A stretch of DNA of 64,000 bases. It comes from Sva-07 sp963774765. Its GTDB lineage: Bacteria > Actinomycetota > Acidimicrobiia > Acidimicrobiales > Ilumatobacteraceae. Shown one piece after another: positions 1-7,979 of this stretch; positions within the stretch are counted from its first letter, which is position 1; every line of letters begins with the position of its first letter. A program made the position numbers and the translations under genes. The notes beneath the pieces were generated by a model, which saw nothing but the letters and a program-made list of their open reading frames with translations, had not been told where the DNA came from and did not search any database. Where the stretch lies: the NCBI GenBank assembly GCA_963774765.1, contig CAVZGP010000011.1, positions 496,001 to 560,000 on the forward strand, written 5' to 3'.

Positions 1-340
1 CAGTGACGTTGATCTTCCCACCCACCTGCGATTCGATGTCGGCTTCGAGGTCGTCCGCCTCCAGTGCTGCCTTCATCGAGGGCCCGGTGATGTCGCCCGT
101 CATCGACTCGATCGGAATGTTGACGGCGTCGAGTTCGGCGGCACTGGAGGGAAGTTGGAGTGACGTCGATCCGCCGTAGTCCTTGCCGAGCGAGAACAGA
201 CCGAATAGCAGCGCCCCAACCACTGCCGAGGCCACGATCCAGCGGACGCCACGGCGCAGCGCCCGACTGTGGCGGTCGAGGTGGGGGTCGATCTCGCCGT
301 CGAGGTGGTAGAGGTGGGCGGTGCCAGAGGCGTTGGGCAT
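1..340 (-). CDS. N-terminal part of a Wzz-like membrane protein (cut by window edge)
   Basis: The reading frame starts at the ATG ending at 340 and runs off the left edge of the window, leaving 113 codons. It has a charged cytoplasmic head of about 30 residues, one hydrophobic segment at roughly residues 33-51 (WIVASAVVGALLFGLFSLG) and then an extracytoplasmic stretch with several acidic residues. That topology, next to a flippase and glycosyltransferases, fits a polysaccharide chain-length or co-polymerase protein of the Wzz type. The second membrane segment and any kinase domain would lie outside the window, so the family is an inference from topology and context only. Confidence 0.5.
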   Translation of the reverse strand, partial: MPNASGTAHLYHLDGEIDPHLDRHSRALRRGVRWIVASAVVGALLFGLFSLGKDYGGSTSLQLPSSAAELDAVNIPIESMTGDITGPSMKAALEADDLEADIESQVGGKINVT

Positions 341-442
341 GGAGTCTCGATCGGGAGTGGTCGTGCAGGAACTGACGCTGTACAACGTCGCCTGCAGCGT
401 AGCTGCCGGTCGTTTCGACCCGGCGGCGCAGTGGTGTGCCGC

Positions 443-1658
443 TCAGAACGCAGTACGAAGCCGGACGGTGCGGCGAGACCGCCAGATCGTGACGACCGCG
501 ATCCAGACGCCGACTTGGGTGACAAGCCACAGGGCCGCGGTGGTCGTTGCGCCGCCGCTACCGAACGCGACGACCGCGATCAGGTCGAGCAGCGTGGCAA
601 CGGAAATGATCACCAACCAGATCCGTTCCCGTCCCTCGGAATTGAACGCGAATCCATAGGGGATCGCGAACGTGTACGGGACGATCGCCAATGAGAGCAG
701 CGCTGTCGGCACGATCAGTGAGTACCCGGCAAACGTCTCGCTTGTGATGCTCAACAACGCAGCAACGGCCACGGGCAGCGGTGCCATCGCCAGTGAGAGC
801 GCGCCGACCTTCCGCGATGCTCGCTGTGTCATCGATCGCATCGCTGTCCGGCTCCTCGCGGAGCTGGATCTGGCGGACGTACAGCGAATTGTTGAGTGAT
901 CCCAGCGCGATCAGCATCGGGCCGACGATGCGCCCTGCGATCGCGTAGCGGGTCGCTTCGGACGCCGCTCCCACGATCGAGAGGGTCAGATAGTCGACCC
1001 GGTTGAAGGCCATCGCCACGATGCCGATTGCAATCATCGCTCTCGACTGGCCGAGCACGTCACCGAACGCGCCCAAGCTCGCCTCCAAGGTGGGGTCGCT
1101 GAAGCCTCAGTGGACCGAGTGAGGTAATCGCCAGTGCTGCCACCCACACGATGACGTACGACAACGCCCACGACGTCGGCCCGGCGCCGGCAGCTATCAA
1201 CGGGACCGTGACGAGGCCGAAGAGCACGCCGCTACAGCGTCGGCGGCCGCCGACCTCGGGTAGTCGTCGCCAAGTGCGTGCAGACTCGCTACCAGGCTCG
1301 GTACGATGCTGACGATGCTGCCGAGGCCGAGCAGCACACTGATGGTGACGGTTTGCGTCAATGCGATGGAGAGCGCCACACCGGCAACCGAGCATGCTGA
1401 GGCGAGGATCAGCGACTTTGTCCGCGCATCGCGGAAGCTTCTCGTGGCCTGCTCGTACCGGATGAGGTGTTGTTGGAATGCAGTGGCCGGTGCCACCACC
1501 GTGAGCAACATCACCGTCACGCCCACGAGAAGATCGTTGTATCCCTGGTCGGTGAGCACGAGCGACGGCCCGATGGCGAACACGAAGAAGCCCGCCTGCG
1601 CGACACCTCGACCGACGAGGACTGTGACGGCAGGGGACGGGTGCTTCCCAGGTGTCAC
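443..1658 (-). pseudogene. Oligosaccharide flippase-like gene broken by about three frameshifts
   Basis: The frame begins at a GTG ending at 1658, overlapping the stop of the upstream methyltransferase (GTGA). It reads as hydrophobic flippase-like protein (VLVGRGVAQAGFFVFAIGPS and further membrane segments), but the reading frame changes near 1226, near 1112 and between about 815 and 850. The pieces join into one sensible polytopic protein of roughly 400 residues: LFGLVTVPLIAAG in the second frame, DPTLEASLGAFGDVLGQ back in the first, ASRKVGALSLAMAPL in the third. The translated parts resemble Wzx/MATE-type polysaccharide flippases. Three lesions in 1.2 kb suggest a real pseudogene, although low sequence quality is possible. 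If dead, export would depend on the Wzm/Wzt pair or on a flippase elsewhere. Confidence 0.6.
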
Positions 1659-2407
1659 ACGACGGTCCGTACCGACAGCACGGGCCCGATTCGGCGACGC
1701 ATCTGACGTCCGTTCGGCAGATTGATCGTGTACAGCATCGCGTGCAGCACAGCGCGTGCGAGCCGCTGGAGTGCCCGGGTCGTCGGTCCGTCGGCGCCGA
1801 CCTGGTCGAGGAACGTAACCTCGCGAAATCCGGCTTGCGTCAACACGTATTCGAGACTCTGTTCGGTGAATCCGACTTCGTGGGTGAAGTCGGAATACCT
1901 GAAGAAGAGGCCGTTGAGGGGATCACCCATGTTGGGCACCTCGAGCACGAGGACACCGCCCGGCCGCAACGAAGTGCGGATGTCTCGGAGGAAACCGATG
2001 ACATCGTTTTTCTGAATGTGTTCGAGCACGTGGAGGAGGATGACGGCATCGTGGCACTCCGCATGCCGGCGGAGAAAGGCACTGGTGTCCTCAACCAGCG
2101 TGGCGGGGATACCCAATTCCGTTGCCACATCGATCACCTCCGGTGACATGTCGGCAATCGACATGTGTACGTAGCCCGCTTCGTTGCGCAGGAACTCGGC
2201 GAGTTCACATTCCCCCGGGCCGATTTCGAGGATGGTGGCGTTGCGGTCCTGCGGGAGCGACGATCCGAATGTTCGCAGCGCCTTTCGGGCGTAGATGGCG
2301 CGGTCGTAGTTCAGTTCGCTCTTGAGCGACCGGAAGTGTCCGGACAGATAGCCTGGTGGTTCGTCGTTCAGCGAAGTCTCGAGCGCTGAATCGTCTGGAA
2401 GGGTCAC
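1655..2407 (-). CDS. Class I SAM-dependent methyltransferase
   Basis: The protein is about 250 residues with a Rossmann methyltransferase core. The glycine-rich motif I is ILEIGPGECEL, the following acidic motif is IADMSPEVIDVA, and the post-I region DAVILLHVLEHIQKND is typical of UbiE/type-11 methyltransferases. It probably methylates a sugar or glycan precursor, because it sits among glycosyltransferase and epimerase genes; the substrate cannot be read from sequence. The GTG ending at 2407 is taken as the start. The frame stays open further upstream, but that part translates a galE remnant. Its stop overlaps the start of the broken flippase gene, so the two were probably one transcript. Confidence 0.75.
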   Translation of the reverse strand: MTLPDDSALETSLNDEPPGYLSGHFRSLKSELNYDRAIYARKALRTFGSSLPQDRNATILEIGPGECELAEFLRNEAGYVHMSIADMSPEVIDVATELGIPATLVEDTSAFLRRHAECHDAVILLHVLEHIQKNDVIGFLRDIRTSLRPGGVLVLEVPNMGDPLNGLFFRYSDFTHEVGFTEQSLEYVLTQAGFREVTFLDQVGADGPTTRALQRLARAVLHAMLYTINLPNGRQMRRRIGPVLSVRTVV

Positions 2408-2429
2408 GTCGGGGAGTATACGAACGCCG

Positions 2430-2795
2430 AGTCCGCGCGGCCGAGGCCTGTTGCTCGCGTTCAGAGTTGGGACACGTGCCGTGGTTGCGTCGGCAGAGGT
2501 GCGACCGGATCTCCGCCCGACGCCGCCTCGAACCGGTGCGGCACCGGGCGTCCGGCCGCTGGCAATCGACCGCTCGAAGGTGCGCCCACGCCGATCGTCG
2601 ACATGCACATACTCGCGGATGCGCGTTCCGTCCGGCGTCGGGTAGTCCGACCCGAGGACGCAGAGCTCCACGCTGTCGGTCCGCAAGGCCCTCCTGGCGA
2701 CGGGGATGAGATCAGTACGGCATCCCAGTTCTCGCCGATCGCGGCATCGGCGCTCGCCCGAGTCGAGCAATGACAATTGGGAAAGGCCGTTCACC
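2430..2795 (-). pseudogene. Decayed fragment of a UDP-glucose 4-epimerase (GalE) gene
   Basis: Between the methyltransferase and the epimerase gene lies DNA that translates into recognisable GalE pieces in different frames. AAIGENWDA (about 2713-2745) matches the GEDWD region, LIPVA (2696-2710) the HLIP motif, and GSDYPTPDGT followed by IREYVHVDD (2594-2653) the highly conserved GTxYxTxDGTxxRDYxHVxD block. The frame breaks directly after WDA and again after HVDD, and neither the N-terminal Rossmann motif nor the C-terminus is visible. This is therefore a remnant of a formerly larger gene, left by recombination or decay in the polysaccharide locus. It supplies no protein. Confidence 0.7.
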
Positions 2796-2827
2796 TGACG
2801 CCGAAATGGAGCGCGACCCGGCTTCGA

Positions 2828-3880
2828 TCAGGGTTGGACGGACACCCACTCCAGCATGCTGGCCAGCCCGCTGCGCAAATCCGTCGCCGGGGTCCAGCCA
2901 ATCTCGGTCGCGTTGCCGAGGTCTGCAGACGCCGCTCGCACATCCCCGAGTCGATATGTCCCACTGATCAGCGGGAGAGGAGCAGCACCGAGTTCGCACA
3001 GCACCGTCGCGACGTCGAAGAGCGTCGCGGCGGCGCGACCCCCGATGTCGATCCGTCGGATGGCGATAGGCGTGCGCCCGATCGAAGATACGAACGCATC
3101 GACGACGTCGTCGACAAAGACGAAGTCTCGGAGGATGCGGCCGTCTTCGTAGACGTCGACCTGTTCATCGTTCGAGATCTGCCGAGCGAACAAGGTGAGC
3201 ACCCCGGTGTAGGCGTTCCCGACGGCCTGGCCCGGACCGAACACGTTCTGGAGCCGAAGGATGCTGAGCGGCACGTTGTAGGCACTCGTCCACGACTCGA
3301 GGACATGCTCCTGTGCGAGTTTGGTCGCTGCGTAGACGTTCGTCGGCCTCGGCCACGTGATGCCTGCGTCGTGTGGCAGAGCTACCGCCGGCGAGCCATC
3401 GGGTGAGATCGGATCCCATTGTCCCTCCGCCAGTTGGCGAGCACTCCGGGGAGGTGGGTAGAACGTGCCCCCGGTCGCAGAACTCCATGCGCCTTCGCCG
3501 TAGACAGCGCGCGATGACGCAACGAGGATGTGTTGGGGCATGCACGAGTGCCGAACCAGGGCATCGGTGAGTTGCGTGGTCCCGACGACGTTGGTCGATC
3601 CGTGCCGGCTCGCTTCCGTCAGCGATTGGCCGGTTCCGGTTTCCGCAGCGAGGTGGACGACCACGTCGGGGGGTCCATGCCGCAGGAAGCATCGGTCCCA
3701 TGCTTCGGGATCCCGGACATCGCCAGCGTACAACTCGATGCCGTCGTCGAGGTCGGGCGCCACGGCGTGCACCTGGGGATGAAGCGAGTCGAAGACGACG
3801 ACTCGTTCGCCTGAGCGAACCAGACGTGAAGCAAGCCGGGATCCGATGAATCCCGCACCGCCGGTAACGAGTACGAGCAC
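2828..3880 (-). CDS. NAD-dependent sugar epimerase/dehydratase (extended SDR)
   Basis: This 350-residue protein is an extended short-chain dehydrogenase acting on nucleotide sugars. The NAD-binding motif GGAGFIG is at residues 7-13. Further along are SSRAVYGEG around the catalytic serine region and NVYAATKLAQE with the YxxxK pair. The region FGPGQ followed later by RDFVFVDDVVDAF is typical of dTDP- or UDP-sugar epimerases such as RfbB, WbpP or StrE-like enzymes. It likely makes an activated sugar donor for the neighbouring glycosyltransferases. It is complete and intact, unlike the adjacent galE remnant, and may have replaced it. The exact sugar is unknown. Confidence 0.8.
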   Translation of the reverse strand: MLVLVTGGAGFIGSRLASRLVRSGERVVVFDSLHPQVHAVAPDLDDGIELYAGDVRDPEAWDRCFLRHGPPDVVVHLAAETGTGQSLTEASRHGSTNVVGTTQLTDALVRHSCMPQHILVASSRAVYGEGAWSSATGGTFYPPPRSARQLAEGQWDPISPDGSPAVALPHDAGITWPRPTNVYAATKLAQEHVLESWTSAYNVPLSILRLQNVFGPGQAVGNAYTGVLTLFARQISNDEQVDVYEDGRILRDFVFVDDVVDAFVSSIGRTPIAIRRIDIGGRAAATLFDVATVLCELGAAPLPLISGTYRLGDVRAASADLGNATEIGWTPATDLRSGLASMLEWVSVQP

Positions 3881-3986
3881 GCGCCGAGTGTACCGGGACT
3901 GCCAACAGGACGAGGGGGCCCAATCGACGACAGGAGTGATCGCATGCCAACCGAGGCGTCGACTGCGCAGGTAGCGTCTGCACCCA

Positions 3987-4886
3987 ATGTTCCGCAGCGT
4001 TGGCGTCCAGGTCGTGACGTATCACAACGAACCTAAGCAGCTCATCAGGCTGGCCGAAGGGATCGGCGCCACGATGCAGCAGGCCCGGCTCGCGGGCGTC
4101 GAGCAGGTGTCCGTCGAGTTCGGTGACTGCGCCGATCCGTCTACGATTGAATCGCTCCGTGACGTGCTCGACCGCCAACTGGCCGACGTCGCCGATCACA
4201 CCGACTGTGTAGCGTTCGGCGCCAACCTGGGCTCGGCTGGTGGTTCCAATGCTCTTGCTTCGAGGCGATCCGACGAGGTGATCTGGGTGCTCAACCCCGA
4301 TACGTATCCGGCTCCGCGGTGTGCCGTCGAACTCCTCGCCGCACTCGCTGGCGAGCGGGTCGCCGGTGTCGACGGTCGGCAGATCCCGGTCGAGCATCCC
4401 AAGGCGCACGATCCGGTGACGGGGGACGCGTCGTGGGGGAGTGGGAGCTGCTTCATGTTCCGACGCGAGGCGTTCGAGCAGGTGGGTGGATTCGACGACC
4501 ACTTCTTCCCGATGTACTGCGACGACGTCGACATCTCGTGGCGATTGCGTCTGGCTGGTTGGCGCGTGGCTTACGCGCCCCGAGCGGCGGTTTTCCACGA
4601 CAAGCGGATCACCATGGACGGGGCGGTCGACATCTCCGAGTTCGAACTGACATCCGGCGCCCTCGCCCGCTTGTGGCTGATGCGCCGATACGGACGCCCC
4701 GACCTCGAGGCCGAAACTCTGGCGTGGATCGACAACGAAGGCACGCGTGCGCATCGAGCGGCGGCGGCGGAGTTCCGGGACCGTGTCGCCCAGGGCGATG
4801 TGCCGACGGAGCTCCCGGGCGCGTCGAACGTCGCCCAGTTTATCGACGGTGAATACGCCGACCATCGATTCCGGTACGTCACGTGA
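3987..4886 (+). CDS. GT2-family glycosyltransferase (rhamnosyltransferase-like)
   Basis: A 299-residue GT-A fold enzyme. The N-terminus is a shortened nucleotide-sugar-binding half (VQVVTYHNEP), followed by FGANLGSAGGSNAL, the acidic motif WVLNPDTYPAP, and acceptor-side motifs GSCFMFRREAFEQVGGFDD and YCDDVDISWRLRLAGW. These resemble WbbL-type rhamnosyltransferases that extend cell-surface glycans on the cytoplasmic side of the membrane. It transcribes away from the epimerase gene. Its stop overlaps the start of the next gene (GTGA), so the two are probably translationally coupled. Confidence 0.8.
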   Translation: MFRSVGVQVVTYHNEPKQLIRLAEGIGATMQQARLAGVEQVSVEFGDCADPSTIESLRDVLDRQLADVADHTDCVAFGANLGSAGGSNALASRRSDEVIWVLNPDTYPAPRCAVELLAALAGERVAGVDGRQIPVEHPKAHDPVTGDASWGSGSCFMFRREAFEQVGGFDDHFFPMYCDDVDISWRLRLAGWRVAYAPRAAVFHDKRITMDGAVDISEFELTSGALARLWLMRRYGRPDLEAETLAWIDNEGTRAHRAAAAEFRDRVAQGDVPTELPGASNVAQFIDGEYADHRFRYVT

Positions 4887-6631
4887 ACCGGTACAGCTTC
4901 GAGTTCACGTGGGACTCGACCTACGGCATCGCGGCCAAGATGCTCGACGAGGCTTGCGGCCCGGGGCTCGTGCTCGACCTCGGTTGCGGCGAAGGGACGT
5001 TCGCTACCCCGATTGGCGAACTCGGTCGCGAGTACCTCGGCGTCGAGCTGGACGAGGGATCGGTCGAACGATGTCGCTCGGCCGGCCTCGACGTTCATCT
5101 GATCAACCTCGCCGATCCAGTCACCGATGTGGTTCACGACAGGCTGGTCGAACTCGTCGCCGGGCGCCGGGTGGCAGCCGTCTCGATGCTCGATGTCATC
5201 GAGCACCTCGTGGACCCCGGCCGGGTCTTCGCCGATCTCGCCCGCCTGCTCGCCCGGCTCGGCGGTCCGAACCTCATCGTGAGCATCCCCAACGTCACGC
5301 ACATCGACATCGCATCGAAGCTGTTGTTCGGTCGATGGGACGTGACGATGACCGGTCTGCTCGACTCGACCCACGTCACGTTCTTCGACGCCGAACATCT
5401 CGAACGGATCACGCGGCGCGCCGGATTCGTCGAACTCGACCGCCGCGACAAGCAGATGACGGTGACCGAGCAGGAGTTCCCGCTCGACCACCCGGCGATC
5501 GCACGCCACACCACGTTCCGTCAGTTCGCAGAAGCCGTCCGCGCGGGTGCCGACGGCCATCGCGACACCTATCAGTTCGTTCGTGCGTATCGCCACGATC
5601 CATCGGCCGTCACGAACGCCGACGATCCAGTCGTGGCCGCGGACATGCGCTTCTGCTCAGTGCTCGTGCGGACCCAGGGCAGGCGCCCATCGATCGACGA
5701 TGCGCTCACCTGTCTCGCCGCGCAGACCGACCGTGACCTCGAGGTCATCGTCGCGGTGCACACCGACGACGATGCCGTGGTGGCGTCCGTCGAGGAGACC
5801 ATCGCGCGCCATGCGCCGGCGTTCCGACAACTCGTTCGCGTCGTGCCCGTCCGCGGTGGCGACCGCTCGGCTCCACTGAACGCAGGACTCGATGCCGCTC
5901 GCGGGCGATACCTCGCCTTTCTCGACGACGACGACGTGGTCACGGCCGACTGGATCGAGGAGTTCCGCGCAGCCCATGATGCGGCGCCCGGCACGATTCT
6001 GCGAGCGCAGTGCGCCGTACAGGAACACCGCAAGACCCGGGACGCGCTGATCGGATACGAACCGATCGGAGGGTTCGTTGCCCCGTTCAACCGAGACTTC
6101 GACATCGTGGAGCATCGTCAGCTCAATCAGTCGCCGATCTGCTCGTGGGCGGTTCCGACGGGGGCAGTACGGGCAATGCACTTGCGGTTCGACGACACGC
6201 TCCCGGTGTGCGAGGACTGGGAGTTCCTCGTACGCGCCGCCTCGCTGCTCGGGGTCAGCAATCGTCCGGCCTTCACGAGCGTGTACCGCCGTTTCACCGA
6301 CGGCTGGGGATCGATCAGTCGGATCGACCAACGGATCTGGGATGACACCGCCCGGCTGATCCGAGATCGTCTGGATTCGAGTCCGACGTTGATGCCTGCC
6401 GGCTCCGTCGAACCCATTGCGAGGTTGCGCGAAGACATCTCCGCGTTGTCGGCCGCGCACGCCGCTGCTCTCGCCCGGATCGATGCGTTCGAGCGTTCCC
6501 GCTATTGGCGGATGACAGCACCGATGCGATGGGCGACGTCTCGTCGCGGACCAACGTTCTCGTTGCTCAAGCAACGCTTCCGAGAACTCGTGGACGCGAG
6601 ATCGGGGAATGGCCCGGAGACGCAGCGCTAG
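4883..6631 (+). CDS. Fused SAM methyltransferase / GT2 glycosyltransferase
   Basis: This 582-residue protein joins two enzymes. Residues about 1-240 form a class I methyltransferase: LDLGCGEGTF at 31-40, then MLDVIEHLVDPG. From about residue 255 a GT2 domain follows, with FCSVLVRTQGRRPS, DRDLEVIVAVHTDD, the donor-binding LAFLDDDDVVTADW and an acceptor part with CEDWEFLVRAA. A C-terminal helical tail of about 80 residues contains the ERSRYWRMTAPMRW motif common in actinobacterial surface glycosyltransferases. The fusion suggests sequential glycosyl transfer and methyl capping or decoration of one glycan. The GTG start overlaps the preceding stop. Substrates are not known. Confidence 0.8.
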   Translation: MNRYSFEFTWDSTYGIAAKMLDEACGPGLVLDLGCGEGTFATPIGELGREYLGVELDEGSVERCRSAGLDVHLINLADPVTDVVHDRLVELVAGRRVAAVSMLDVIEHLVDPGRVFADLARLLARLGGPNLIVSIPNVTHIDIASKLLFGRWDVTMTGLLDSTHVTFFDAEHLERITRRAGFVELDRRDKQMTVTEQEFPLDHPAIARHTTFRQFAEAVRAGADGHRDTYQFVRAYRHDPSAVTNADDPVVAADMRFCSVLVRTQGRRPSIDDALTCLAAQTDRDLEVIVAVHTDDDAVVASVEETIARHAPAFRQLVRVVPVRGGDRSAPLNAGLDAARGRYLAFLDDDDVVTADWIEEFRAAHDAAPGTILRAQCAVQEHRKTRDALIGYEPIGGFVAPFNRDFDIVEHRQLNQSPICSWAVPTGAVRAMHLRFDDTLPVCEDWEFLVRAASLLGVSNRPAFTSVYRRFTDGWGSISRIDQRIWDDTARLIRDRLDSSPTLMPAGSVEPIARLREDISALSAAHAAALARIDAFERSRYWRMTAPMRWATSRRGPTFSLLKQRFRELVDARSGNGPETQR

Positions 6632-7979
6632 CGTGCGTTCGATGAGCCAGGCAACCAGGCGTACGTGGCTCGTCGGCGCGGCGATCGCGGTCGGGACACT
6701 GATCTACACCACGGGCCCGCTCTACCGCGTCCGAACCTGGTGGGGGTATTCGGATCCGCTGGCGGTCGATGTCATCGTCATTTTCATCCAGGTAATTGTC
6801 GGGGTCGCAGCAGCAGTCGGACTTGTGAGAGGAGGCCGGTGGCGCCGCCTCGATCGCCGGGTCGCACTCCTTGCCCTCGCTCTTGTGTGCTGGCTCGCTC
6901 TCGGCGCACTGTGGTCCGCAAGCCCGTCGACGACTCTACGGGAGTCGCTGCTTGTCGGTGTCGCGCTGGTTGCGGGTGCTGGCGCTGCCGCTGCCACCAA
7001 CGAGCGAGTGTTGATCGTGTCGGCATGGACCGGCGTCCAGATCGGGCTCGGCTGGAGCGCATTGCTCATCGCGCAGATGAAGCCAGGATCGCAGGACACA
7101 GTGGGCGGCTGGACCGGTGCGTACTTCAATCCGAATTCCCTTGCACTCGTGGCCGCCATCGGCATTTTTCTGTCGATCGTCGCTGGCTTGCAGTTGGCTT
7201 ATCAGTCAGGACGGAATGGGACATCCGTCTGGTTTCGGTACGGGGCATTCGCTGTGTTGGGGTCGGCTGCCGCCGCCGACCTCTGGCTCGTGAAGGGAAC
7301 GGGTGCTCTCACGCCGGTCTTTGCGCTCGGGGTCGCTCTGGCCGTTGGCCTTGGTTCCGTCGCCGCGAAACGAGTCATTGGCCCAACCGGGCGGCATCCG
7401 CACGACGCCAGACGTGTTTCCGCCATCGCCGGATCGACCCTGATCGTCGTTGGTGCCGCTGCGTGGATCCGAAGAGACGCGTGGTTGTCGTCGGTGGGTC
7501 AGACGAGCGAACTGAATGGCCGCACAGCGATGTGGGAGGTGGCGCTGGAATGGTTCCAGGAGCGACCGGTCGTCGGCCACGGGTACCTCGGAGCATGGTA
7601 TGGGCGGGAATTCGCCGCCCAGATGTTGGCGGTGTATGGAGCAGTCCTGGGTAGCGCTCACAACACGTTCGTCGAGTTGCTACTGGGAGCAGGAGTTGTC
7701 GGCTTCGCCCTCGCGTTCACCGTCTTCGCGCTCATCTGGATTGCTTCGGGTGAGCGCGCTCTCGTCTTGGCTGGGCCGGCGGCGATGTGGCCGCTTGCGG
7801 TGCTGGTCTTCGTGATCGTCGAGAATCTCGCCGAAACATTGCTCGTCGGCGGTCAGCTCACGGTGGCGATCGTCGGGGCCCTTGCCGTGGTGTCAGCGTC
7901 GTACGAGGCGACGCAACCATCGGCGGCGGCGGTCGACGTGGCCGACCTCGATGTCGTAGGCGTCGAGTGGCGGGGCTGA
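6609..7979 (+). CDS. O-antigen ligase/polymerase-like membrane protein
   Basis: A polytopic protein of up to 456 residues with about 11-12 hydrophobic segments. A periplasmic-loop region reads LNGRTAMWEVALEWFQERP, VVGHGYL and GSAHNTFVELLLGAGVVG. The last is the signature of the O-antigen ligase/polymerase (WaaL/Wzy_C) family, including its conserved His-Asn. It should polymerise or ligate glycan repeat units on the outer face of the membrane. The first in-frame ATG (6609) overlaps the previous gene by 23 bases; a second ATG at 6642 is also plausible. Its 3' end overlaps the convergent glycosyltransferase gene by 87 bases. Confidence 0.75.
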   Translation: MARRRSASVRSMSQATRRTWLVGAAIAVGTLIYTTGPLYRVRTWWGYSDPLAVDVIVIFIQVIVGVAAAVGLVRGGRWRRLDRRVALLALALVCWLALGALWSASPSTTLRESLLVGVALVAGAGAAAATNERVLIVSAWTGVQIGLGWSALLIAQMKPGSQDTVGGWTGAYFNPNSLALVAAIGIFLSIVAGLQLAYQSGRNGTSVWFRYGAFAVLGSAAAADLWLVKGTGALTPVFALGVALAVGLGSVAAKRVIGPTGRHPHDARRVSAIAGSTLIVVGAAAWIRRDAWLSSVGQTSELNGRTAMWEVALEWFQERPVVGHGYLGAWYGREFAAQMLAVYGAVLGSAHNTFVELLLGAGVVGFALAFTVFALIWIASGERALVLAGPAAMWPLAVLVFVIVENLAETLLVGGQLTVAIVGALAVVSASYEATQPSAAAVDVADLDVVGVEWRG

